Assembly (NCBI GenBank): GCA_964412195.1
Contig: CAYPNP010000042.1
Span: 1 to 27,436 of the forward strand
Direction of reading: 5' to 3'
From: CAYPNP01 sp964412195
GTDB taxonomy: Bacteria; Acidobacteriota; JAAYUB01
DNA length: 27,436 nucleotides
Of the stretch, positions 16,197-23,266 are shown piece by piece. The translations under genes were made by a program, and so were the position numbers. Position 1 is the stretch's first letter; each line of letters opens with the position of its first letter. A model generated the notes under the pieces. It ran no database searches. It saw only the letters and a list, made by a program, of their open reading frames with translations, and was not told the DNA's origin.

Positions 16197-17648
16197 TCAA
16201 CCGCGCTTGCGGGCCAGCATCCGGACATGGCGGGTCGGCGGACCGCCCCAGTCGCCGTAGTCGTCTACCTCCCGGTAGATCCGGATCTCGAAATCCCGGA
16301 ACAGCTCGCGCAGAGCGCCGGGAGCTGGGGCGTGAACCCCGGGGGGAAAGGGATCCTCGGGCCGCTGGACGACGTGTTCGTAGATCAGGTACCCCCCCGG
16401 CCGGATGGACGCCTTCAGGCGCACCAGAAAGGCGGTGTCCTCCACCGGCGCCCAGGAAAGGATCATGACCATCAGATCCCAGCATGCATGGCCGAAGTCA
16501 TAATTTTCGTATGACGTCTTGACCGTCTGCACCTTCAGGTTGGCCTTCTCGGCGTTGGCCCGCATCACGGCCAATCCCGCCGCCGAGAGGTCGATGCCGG
16601 TGACATCCCAACCGAGACCGGCCAGGTGGAGGGCGTTGCGGCCCATGCCCGCGCCGACGTCCAGGGCCCGCCCGACGGGCGGGATTTCCTTCGCCGCCTC
16701 GACGAGGAAGGCATTGGGCGCGGTCTTGAACCCGTCGTGGGCCAAATCGCCCGTGAGGGGCTTGCCGTAGAGGGGATCGTAGAGCATCTCGATGCCTTCC
16801 GGCTGCTCGGTGTACTGGCTCCGGATGACTTGGAGCCGGCGGCGGATCTCCGGGCCTGGGATCCCCCGCGCCTCCAGGCGCATCCCGTAATCCCGCAACG
16901 ACGGACGGCCGGCGGGGGCTTTCGACCATTCCAGGTAGTCCTGCCAGAGGGCGCGGACCTTGGCCGGATCGTGCGACTCCGGCGCGTCGGGGAGGGCGGG
17001 CCGAAGCACGAACAGGTTGTCTCCCTTGAACTTGTCCTCGATCACCGCGTCGAGGGTGAAGCCCGCTTCCCGGGCCTCCTTTCCCACTGACTCGCGGGTC
17101 ATGATCCGGGCTCCCTTTTCCACCATGGACGGCTTCGGATCCGCCAGGGCCACCATCCCCCAGGGCTTGAGGCTGGGGAGCAGGCTCCGGAGCAGGGGCA
17201 CCGGCGCCTCCACGTGGTGGTACACATAGGCCATGAGAACGAGGTCCAGGCGGTCCGGCGGGAAGCCGGCATCGTCGGCCCGGCTCAGGATCGTCTCGAC
17301 GTTGGCCAGGCCCAGGCGGCGGCAGCGCGCCTTCAGGTACTCGAGCGACGCCGCGTCGATGTCGTTGGCAAAGATCCTCCCCTTCTCGCCCACCCGGTTC
17401 GCCAGGTGCACGGTGAGGCGGCCGCGGCCGGCGCCCACCTCGCCGACGACGAGGCCGGGACGGACGCCCAAGAGGTCCATGACCTGGTCCGGCGGCTGCA
17501 TCTCGTTGGCCCGCACCTCGCTCGGTTCGGTCAGTTGCGGGACCTCGAGGATGTCGGGGGCGGGTTCCTCGAGGCGGCCTTCCGCCAGGGCGAGCGCGGC
17601 GATCCCCAGCAGGGCCGACGCCGCCAGGATGGTAATGGCTTGTTTCAT
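16197..17648 (-). CDS. Tandem class I SAM-dependent methyltransferase with signal peptide
   Basis: A 483-residue protein holding two complete Rossmann methyltransferase domains. Domain 1 (about 45-215): motif I VVGEVGAGRGRLTVHLA, acidic NDID for the adenosine ribose, DLVLMAYVYHHV as motif IV. Domain 2 (about 300-483): LDVGAGMGRNALHLAGLGWD, TGIDLS, WDLMVMILSWAP, and the terminal RHVRMLARKRG strand. A linker (about 220-300) is helical with RDYGMRLEARGIPG. The N-terminus MKQAITILAASALLGIAALALAE is a clear signal peptide. This is odd because SAM is cytosolic. ATG at 17648 has GGGAGG with seven bases spacing, and no internal start lacking the signal has a better site. It overlaps the upstream reading frame by four bases and is 41 bases before the ankyrin gene. 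Substrate unknown; one domain may be non-catalytic. Confidence 0.88.
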   Translation of the reverse strand: MKQAITILAASALLGIAALALAEGRLEEPAPDILEVPQLTEPSEVRANEMQPPDQVMDLLGVRPGLVVGEVGAGRGRLTVHLANRVGEKGRIFANDIDAASLEYLKARCRRLGLANVETILSRADDAGFPPDRLDLVLMAYVYHHVEAPVPLLRSLLPSLKPWGMVALADPKPSMVEKGARIMTRESVGKEAREAGFTLDAVIEDKFKGDNLFVLRPALPDAPESHDPAKVRALWQDYLEWSKAPAGRPSLRDYGMRLEARGIPGPEIRRRLQVIRSQYTEQPEGIEMLYDPLYGKPLTGDLAHDGFKTAPNAFLVEAAKEIPPVGRALDVGAGMGRNALHLAGLGWDVTGIDLSAAGLAVMRANAEKANLKVQTVKTSYENYDFGHACWDLMVMILSWAPVEDTAFLVRLKASIRPGGYLIYEHVVQRPEDPFPPGVHAPAPGALRELFRDFEIRIYREVDDYGDWGGPPTRHVRMLARKRG

Positions 17649-19045
17649 GGGTGGACCTCCCGCATCAGTGCTTGGTCAGGCTCTCGAGGAGCCGGGCGAT
17701 CCGCGGCTGGTCCGGACTGAACTCCAGGGGTTTGCGCAGCGCCGCGATCGCCTCGTCCGTCCTTCCCTGCGTCTGCAACGCCTCGCCCAGGGCGGCATAG
17801 GCGTCCGCAAGAGAAAGTGGAAACCCAGCCAGAGGAGCTCGTCCGCATCGGGGAGCGGGCCGGATCGGCGGTCTGAATCAGTTCGAATCCCATCGGGTGA
17901 GGGCCATAGTCCGGTCCTCCAGGGGAATCGGCGGTCACCGGGTCGGTCCGCCCGCTCCTCGCCGGAGTGGCGGCGATGCCGGTGTTGCTCGAGCCTGCTG
18001 GCCGGTTCTGGACATCGCCGGGCTGGAGGTACTCTCGATAGGTGTCCAGGAGCCAGCCCCGGAGAGGCTCCCGGATCTCGATGGAATCCATCCAGTTCGG
18101 ATCGCGTTGCCAGGCGTCGTCGAAAATGACCACGGACAGGTCGTTCAGGGCCGTGCACCGCCGGGATGTTGGCAGACGGGCGTGCTGGTTGAATGGATAG
18201 CCGCTGGAAACTGGCAACTCCCGGAGACGGTCGGGCCGGACCCGGGACTGGATCACCGCGCTCAGGACGGCCTGGTGGAGGAACAGCCGCTTCAAGAAGG
18301 TGGTGCAGGCGGTTTTCTGGTACTCGGCGTCGCGCAGCCGGCCGGCCAGCACCCGGGCCCATTCCGCGCAGACCCCCAGGCCCGGGCGGACGGCATAGAC
18401 CTCGCAGTTGTAATAGGGCTGGATCCGGGCGCCGTCCGCCAGCGTCTCGACCGTCAGCAGCGGGAGGGCGCCGAGGCCCGTCTCCCGGAAGATGGGGGCC
18501 CAATAGCCGTCCGGAGGGGCGCCGGCGGGCAGGCCGATGGTGTTGGACAGGGTGACCGGCCGGACCGCCGCGTCATGCTGGCCGGCCAGGTCGAGGGCGT
18601 CCGGCGGGCTCAGCACCAGCACGCCGGGGTCCATCCAGACCAGCGTGTCGGCTTTCGGGACCAGCCGTTCCACCTGGGCTGCGGCGAACGCCTTGAACGC
18701 CAGCGGGTACTCCCGGAACGCCGGACCCATGACCAACGGGACCAGCTCCACGCCGTCGGTCTTCAGGAAGCCGCAGGGGTGCCGCTCCGGGTTTCCCAGC
18801 ACCACGTACACGGGGCAATCCCTGTGGGCGCCGCCGAACGTCCTCAGGCTGCGGATCAGCGCCCGCACGGACCGCCCCTGTTCCTCGTCGCCGGCATAGG
18901 TGGCCACGACGAAGCGCCCGCCGGGATCGGCGGCTCCGGCGGTTAGGTTCTTGCCGCCGGGGGGAGCAACCGCCAGGCCGGATCCGAGCAGGAAGAGTCC
19001 CAGGGCCAGCCAGGCTGCCGGCTTCAGGCACGCGTTCCACTTCAT
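17645..19045 (-). CDS. Exported GT-A-like glycosyltransferase; C-terminus apparently frameshifted
   Basis: First gene of the operon, 466 codons as read. Signal peptide or anchor MKWNACLKPAAWLALGLFLLGSGLAV. Residues 44-345 look like a nucleotide-sugar transferase fold: RFVVATYAGDEEQGRSVRAL, CPVYVVLGNPERHPC, then DTLVWMDPGVLVL at 133-145 in the place of the GT8-like DxD strand (here a single D plus P/G rather than DxD), followed by YYNCEVYAVRPGLGVCAEWA and FLHQAVLSAVI. After about residue 395 the frame turns into Arg/Ser/Pro-rich sequence without fold character, while another frame over the same bases encodes a TPR ending at 17665. The ATG at 19045 has GGAG ten bases upstream. The missing DxD and odd end make catalysis uncertain; a glycosyltransferase-like assignment is by fold pattern only. 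Confidence 0.7.
   Translation of the reverse strand: MKWNACLKPAAWLALGLFLLGSGLAVAPPGGKNLTAGAADPGGRFVVATYAGDEEQGRSVRALIRSLRTFGGAHRDCPVYVVLGNPERHPCGFLKTDGVELVPLVMGPAFREYPLAFKAFAAAQVERLVPKADTLVWMDPGVLVLSPPDALDLAGQHDAAVRPVTLSNTIGLPAGAPPDGYWAPIFRETGLGALPLLTVETLADGARIQPYYNCEVYAVRPGLGVCAEWARVLAGRLRDAEYQKTACTTFLKRLFLHQAVLSAVIQSRVRPDRLRELPVSSGYPFNQHARLPTSRRCTALNDLSVVIFDDAWQRDPNWMDSIEIREPLRGWLLDTYREYLQPGDVQNRPAGSSNTGIAATPARSGRTDPVTADSPGGPDYGPHPMGFELIQTADPARSPMRTSSSGWVSTFSCGRLCRPGRGVADAGKDGRGDRGAAQTPGVQSGPAADRPAPREPDQALMREVHP
17665..17811 (-). pseudogene. Out-of-frame TPR segment, the probable true C-terminus of the upstream gene
   Basis: A second minus frame reads LADAYAALGEALQTQGRTDE, then AIAALRKPLEFSPDQPRIAR and LLESLTKH, stopping at 17665-17667. 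This matches the 34-residue TPR consensus at nearly every key position (A-Y-LG-A-G-EA-A-L-P). Its stop is followed by GGGAGG and the methyltransferase ATG, the normal intergenic layout. So the ancestral gene ended here, and the annotated frame reaches 17645 only after one or two frameshifts between about 17,800 and 17,890. A base-calling or assembly indel would also explain it. Confidence 0.75.
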
Positions 19046-19270
19046 GGTTGCGTCACTCCGATCGGGATTCGTTGAGTTTGTTACGAGATTGGAAGGGGGA
19101 TTCCTCAGGAAAACCTGCCGGGTTGGGACGAAACGGACGAATTCCGGGACGAGTCGCCGCCCCTCCGGGCGAATGACAACAATGCCTGGATGGAAGGTCG
19201 TCGGGGAGGAACCAGCGAATCCGGTGTCGACCGCGGGCCCTGAGTCGGGCCGCTCTGTTCGGTGACGGGT
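19046..19270. other. Intergenic gap without recognised feature
   Basis: 225 bases between the secreted 607-residue protein (stop at 19271) and the glycosyltransferase-like gene (start 19045). The promoter of the four-gene exported operon should lie here, but I see no hexamer pair close to consensus and no clear terminator hairpin with U tract. Confidence 0.4.
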
Positions 19271-21094
19271 CTACCGCTCTACTTCATAGACACTCACGTA
19301 CGCCTGCCATTGCAGCATTTCCTGGTGCGTGTCGGGGTCGATGGTGTCGCAGTCGTAGGACACGTACAGCCGGTTCCCCTGCAGCATGATCCATGGCCGC
19401 CCCGGTTGCCGGAGGTCGTCCCAGGTGAAGCTGGTCACCGCCACGTCGTCCACGAGGTTCCAGTCGCGGTCGAACGCCGCCAGCCGCACGTTAAGGTTGA
19501 CCGGCAGGTAGGCCGGCGGCGGGGTCCGCATGCGGGTGTCCATGTAGGCCACATAGTAGCGCTGCCCGTCGAACGCCACGCCCGTGGACCAGTGGCCCAT
19601 CCGGCGCAGGACCTTCATGCCGAGGTACTGCCAGGCCGGGTCGTAGCGCATCACGATCACGTTGCCCATGAAGGCCGAGGCGGTGATGAAATAGGTGACC
19701 CCGTCCACGACGATCATGGAGGAACCACCGATGTGCGGCGTGTCGGCCAGGATCCGCTTGCCTTGAAACTGGAGGTCGGTGTTGAAGAAATGGTGGTGGG
19801 TGGCGGCGCCGGCGGTGATATCGTCGGGAGGATGGCCGGCTTCGTCGTACTGGGCACTGATGTCGATCAGCCCGTTGACGAACACGATCATCATGTCGGC
19901 GCTGCCCTCCCGGGGAGAATCGAGCGCGTAAAACAGGTCCGCCAGCAGGGTCCAGGAGGCTACGTCATACTTGGTGATCCGCCAGCCGTCCGTTTCCCCC
20001 TGCCGGGACATGCTGGCGAGGTAATAGGCGTAGCCCAGCAGCATCGAGTTCGCATCGGCCACGATATCGCACTCGAACACCGAGGAATTTCCGGTTTCCT
20101 CCATCTCGGGCGTGTACTCCTTGTATGCCCGCGATTTCCCCGTGCAGCCGTTCTGCGGATGGTCGAAGGTGCCGTTGAACGACACGAGGAAATTCCCGGT
20201 GATCGGGTGCCGGTCGATCCGGACGAAGCTGCCGCCGGTGAACTGGGCGTCCGGAGTCACCTGGACGGTGCGAATCAACTTGAAGAGCTGGTAGGACGGC
20301 GCGACGGAGAGGGAAGAGTAGACCGTGCGGCCGCCGGCGGTCATCCCCTTGAGGGCGACCACCGCCACCGGGAAGTCGCTGGAGAACTCCGCCAGGCCGT
20401 GGAAGTGGTCGCCCCAGGCCACGTCGTCGAACAGCTCCGGCAGGAACCGGGAGTAGTGCCCGCCGGCTGCCACGCCCACCGTTTTGGTGCTCACCGGCAC
20501 GCCGCCGGCATGGTCCCGCAGGCTCACCGTGACGGTCGCCGGGGAGATCCCGGGGTTGGCGATGGCGAACCCCATGTTCACCATGGGGGTGCCGAGGTTG
20601 AGGTCGGCGGCGCTCACGTTGGCGTTGAACGCGCAGGTGGTGGACGCCGGCACCGGCAGCACTCCGGCGGTCCAGCTCAATTGACCGGTGCTTGGCTGGT
20701 ACTCCTGGAAGCTGGATGATGTTACCAGGGTCAGGGAGGAGGCCAGGGTCGCCCAGCCCACCTGGAGCGAGCCGGACGCCAGGGTGACGAAGTGCGCTGT
20801 CTCGTAAGGTTGGAGGACGAATGTGGTGATGGTGAGACCGGTGCCGGCGGCGTCGCTCCGGTCCGCGCTGTATAGGTCCACCGCCCAGGGCGCGCCGTCG
20901 TCGTCGAAGAAGCTCAGCGTCACCGCGGCCGGCGATTCATGGATGTTGCCGAGGTCGAACTCCGTCCCGTAGGCGATGTCGCCCGCCTGGCCCTCGGCCA
21001 TGTGGGGAAAGTAGTACGTCACGTCCTGGGCGGGCAAGGCCGGGAAAAGGAGCGTGGCCCAGCCGGCTATAATGATCCATCGGAATGCAGCCAT
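19271..21094 (-). CDS. Large secreted protein with two tandem beta domains and a propeller-like C-terminal half
   Basis: A 607-residue exported protein (signal MAAFRWIIIAGWATLLFPALPAQ). Residues 25-125 and about 150-255 are two related beta-sandwich domains: one has GTEFDLGNIHESPAAVTLSFFDD with SGSLQVGWATLAS, the other MVNMGFAIANPGISPATVTV with LPELFD and SDFPVAVVAL. This pattern is common in secreted acidobacterial proteins and has no known role. Residues 290-607 are strand-rich with GTFDHPQNG, THHHFFNTDLQ, GVAFDGQRYYVAYMDTR and LQGNRLYVSYDCD, suggesting sialidase-like or other propeller blades; catalytic residues are not identifiable. ATG at 21094 has AAAGGAGG immediately upstream (three-base spacing), inside the ten-base gap after the dockerin gene stop. 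Paired function with the upstream gene is inferred from that spacing. Confidence 0.75.
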   Translation of the reverse strand: MAAFRWIIIAGWATLLFPALPAQDVTYYFPHMAEGQAGDIAYGTEFDLGNIHESPAAVTLSFFDDDGAPWAVDLYSADRSDAAGTGLTITTFVLQPYETAHFVTLASGSLQVGWATLASSLTLVTSSSFQEYQPSTGQLSWTAGVLPVPASTTCAFNANVSAADLNLGTPMVNMGFAIANPGISPATVTVSLRDHAGGVPVSTKTVGVAAGGHYSRFLPELFDDVAWGDHFHGLAEFSSDFPVAVVALKGMTAGGRTVYSSLSVAPSYQLFKLIRTVQVTPDAQFTGGSFVRIDRHPITGNFLVSFNGTFDHPQNGCTGKSRAYKEYTPEMEETGNSSVFECDIVADANSMLLGYAYYLASMSRQGETDGWRITKYDVASWTLLADLFYALDSPREGSADMMIVFVNGLIDISAQYDEAGHPPDDITAGAATHHHFFNTDLQFQGKRILADTPHIGGSSMIVVDGVTYFITASAFMGNVIVMRYDPAWQYLGMKVLRRMGHWSTGVAFDGQRYYVAYMDTRMRTPPPAYLPVNLNVRLAAFDRDWNLVDDVAVTSFTWDDLRQPGRPWIMLQGNRLYVSYDCDTIDPDTHQEMLQWQAYVSVYEVER

Positions 21095-21104
21095 GATCCT
21101 CCTT

Positions 21105-22484
21105 TCATCGGGCGATTTCGCCCCGCAGGATGCCCAGGTCGACGACGTCGAGCACGCCGTTCCCGTCCAGGTCCCCGTTTTCCGGGGCGGGGATCTCGAA
21201 TTCCAGCAGGCTGTCCGCCAGGAGCTGGGCCAGCAGGTCGGCGTCGACTGCATCCACCACACCGTCCAGGTTGAGGTCGCCGCGAAGTTCCGGTGAAGGC
21301 GTGGTGTAGGCGATGCCGGTGAGGTAGCCGCTCGAGCCGAGGGTGTACACCGGCTGGACGTAGGCGTTGCCGAGCGCGCCGGTGGAGGTGTTCACCTCAA
21401 ACCGCGTGAGGTTCCGGGTCCAGTTGTTGGCGGCGTAGAGGAAGGTGCCCGCGGCGTTGAGGGCCAGGGCGGTGGTGCCGTAGGCGCCCGACGCGAAGGG
21501 CGAGCCCGAGACCGGGGCGAGGGTCGTGCCGGCGCCCGATCCCGTGATCCGGTACACGCCGACCGTGTGGAACGAACGGTCGGCCACCAGGATGAATCCC
21601 GCCGGATGCAACAAGCTGAAAATGCCGTCGTCCAGGGCGGAGTTGAAGGGGCTGGCGGCCACCGCGGACGGGATGCCGGAGGCAAGCGTGCACACCTCCA
21701 GCTGCCCGGTCTGCTTGTTGTGGTACGAATGCAGGAAGAGCCGGCCCTGGCTGTCGGCGGAGAAGGCGATCGGCCAGTACCCGTTGCTGGTGAAGGGCGA
21801 GCCCTGGAGGGCGGTCAGCACGCCGGTGGAGGTGTTCACGCTGAAACCCGCGAACGCCGTGGTGTCGCGGTTGCCGCCGGTGTACAGGTAGTTGCCGTCC
21901 TGGCTGAACGCGCAGGAGTAAGGATAGACGTTGTCGCCCGTGAAGTACGGGCTGCCCGAGGCCAGCGTCGCCGTCGTCGGCGTGATGAGGAGGCTGGCCA
22001 ACTGGCCGGGATGGGTGGTCACGTCCAGCAGGTCCCGGCCGACGACCACCGGGGAGCCGCCGGGGTGCACCGCCACGCAGCCCCAGGCCCAGCGCTTCGG
22101 TTCCTGCCCGGCGGGGCCGGCGGGCAGCGCCACCGGGCTGAAGGGCAGGGCGGTCAGGCTGCCGGTGTCGAGGTTCACCGAGTAGGCGCTCAGGGTGTTG
22201 GAGCCGCCGTTGATCACGTAGAGCCGCGCATTGAGCGGATCGTAGCACATCCGCTGGCTCATGAGGTTTTGGGATCCGTTGCCGCCGCTGGACCGGGGGA
22301 AACCGGACAACAGCGTCAGGTCGCCGCTCGCCTCGTCGACCCGGTAGCCGTAGATCTGGTTGACGCCCCCGTCGACGTCATTCAGGACGTACAGGAAACC
22401 CGCCTGGACCGGGGCAACGCTTGCTCCCCCGGCGAGGATGAAGATAAATAGGAACAGGAAGGAAGATGGCCGGCCTGTCACCAT
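21105..22484 (-). CDS. Secreted lactonase/YVTN-like beta-propeller with C-terminal type I dockerin
   Basis: A 459-residue protein. Signal peptide (SSFLFLFIFILAGGASVAPVQA). Residues 30-390 contain seven-fold repeats of the lactonase type (YSVNLDTGSLTALPFSPV, FSVNTSTGVLTALQGSPFTS, RFEVNTSTGALGNAYVQPV), the pattern of 6-phosphogluconolactonase-like PF10282 propellers. Residues about 398-459 form a dockerin I: GDLNLDGVVDAVDADLL and GDLDGNGVLDVVDLGIL, two calcium loops with D-x-N/D-x-D/N-G-x-x-D-x-x-D. Dockerins bind cohesins; no cohesin is visible here. ATG at 22484 follows AGGAGG by five bases. It is followed after ten bases by the 607-residue secreted gene. The propeller may be non-enzymatic; in secreted proteins of this type the fold often serves display or binding. 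Confidence 0.87.
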   Translation of the reverse strand: MVTGRPSSFLFLFIFILAGGASVAPVQAGFLYVLNDVDGGVNQIYGYRVDEASGDLTLLSGFPRSSGGNGSQNLMSQRMCYDPLNARLYVINGGSNTLSAYSVNLDTGSLTALPFSPVALPAGPAGQEPKRWAWGCVAVHPGGSPVVVGRDLLDVTTHPGQLASLLITPTTATLASGSPYFTGDNVYPYSCAFSQDGNYLYTGGNRDTTAFAGFSVNTSTGVLTALQGSPFTSNGYWPIAFSADSQGRLFLHSYHNKQTGQLEVCTLASGIPSAVAASPFNSALDDGIFSLLHPAGFILVADRSFHTVGVYRITGSGAGTTLAPVSGSPFASGAYGTTALALNAAGTFLYAANNWTRNLTRFEVNTSTGALGNAYVQPVYTLGSSGYLTGIAYTTPSPELRGDLNLDGVVDAVDADLLAQLLADSLLEFEIPAPENGDLDGNGVLDVVDLGILRGEIAR

Positions 22485-22617
22485 GGGATCCTCCTCTCGT
22501 CGCGTTTGTCCTGCGAGATCCACGCGGATGGCCGCCGTGGCGTTACGCGTAATCCACGCTCGGGATATCAAGGGACAATGGTTAATACTGTCGGACGATC
22601 AGGGAAAAGTTGCCTCT

Positions 22618-22646
22618 ATCGTGCGCCCGGTTTCGGATTTTGTCAA
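22618..22646 (-). promoter_or_regulatory. Candidate promoter of the dockerin/propeller operon
   Basis: On the minus strand a perfect -35 TTGACA (22646-22641) is followed, at 17 bases, by CACGAT (22623-22618), which keeps the key A2, A5 and T6 of the -10. The start would be about 130 bases before the ATG at 22484. It lies just left of the tandem repeat units beginning at 22654. Confidence 0.45.
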
Positions 22647-22653
22647 TCTGCAG

Positions 22654-22742
22654 AATGGCATGGTGCCAGGCTCTGTCAAATGGCATGGTGCCAGGCTCTG
22701 TCACAGCCTGAATGGCATGGTGCCAGGCTCTGTCACAGCCTG
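22654..22742 (+). repeat. Three tandem copies of a 25-32 base unit
   Basis: Units start at 22654, 22679 and 22711. Each begins AATGGCATGGTGCCAGGCTC followed by TGTCA; units 2 and 3 continue with CAGCCTG. The core TGGCA-TGG-TGCCA is a small hairpin. Diverged single units occur at the left (11361-11379) and right (11633-11652) ends of copy A, and an inverted one at 25389-25411. The third unit forms the left end of copy B. Confidence 0.9.
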
Positions 22743-22980
22743 GACTCCGGCAGGCGGCCAGTACCGGTGCGCGGCAGAGGCCGTGTCGCAACTACCCGTC
22801 ATCGGAATCCGGGAAAATCCAACCCAGCCCGCTTCAGCGGACTTTCTCCCTCAGCCCGCCGATTCAGCGGCGGGTGGAGACCTGGCAAAATCCTGGGCCA
22901 GGCCCATTCATGGGCCTTCCCTCTTCTGCGGCTTTGGCCGTCGGTCGACCACTTCCGCCACCCCTGAGGGGATTGGAAGT
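22718..22980 (+). repeat. Structured dispersed repeat, copy B
   Basis: It aligns with copy A from the short unit (TGCCAGGCTCTGTCAC) to CCTGAGGGGATTGG. Preserved parts: GTACCGG with CAGAGGCCGTGTCGCAACT; hairpin 1 AGCCCGC-TTCA-GCGGACT (22826-22843, one mispair); hairpin 2 CCCGCCGA-TTCA-GCGGCGGG (22855-22874, one mispair); GGCCCATTCATGGGCC (22901-22916). It lies in the 782-base gap 22485-23266, which contains no gene. Confidence 0.85.
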
Positions 22981-23124
22981 TCCATCAGCATATCTTGTTC
23001 TGGAACGTCCGCCCTCCCGCCACTGAAGCGGCGGGCTGAGGGAGAAAGCCTCCTGAAGGAGGCTTTGACTGCCTGGCCCAAGTGAAAGATTGCTGTTTGC
23101 GACACAGCCTCTGCCGCCTGCCGG
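22981..23124 (-). repeat. Structured dispersed repeat, inverted partial copy C
   Basis: Read on the minus strand it begins CCGGCAGGCGGCAGAGGCTG with TGTCGCAA, as in copies A and B. Then comes hairpin AAGCCTCC-TTCA-GGAGGCTT (8 bp, 23046-23065) and hairpin CCCGCCGC-TTCA-GTGGCGGG. Homology is clearest over 23016-23124. It abuts copy B head-to-head-inverted. The hairpin 1 stem differs from copy A but stays fully paired. The remainder, 23125-23266, shows no recognisable feature. Confidence 0.8.
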
Positions 23125-23266
23125 AACCGACCGCTCGACGGCTTCGATGCTCCTCGCCGTTTCGCCCCACCGCCGTTTCGCCGATTCGGCAGACACGCGC
23201 CGGAACGTCGCGAGCTACGTACCCGCCGGCGGTTGACACCTGCCGGCACTGACGCACCGGGGGTTG

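Noticed and set aside
22654..22742. CRISPR array
   Set aside because: Only three near-identical units directly abutting, no unique spacers, no cas genes.
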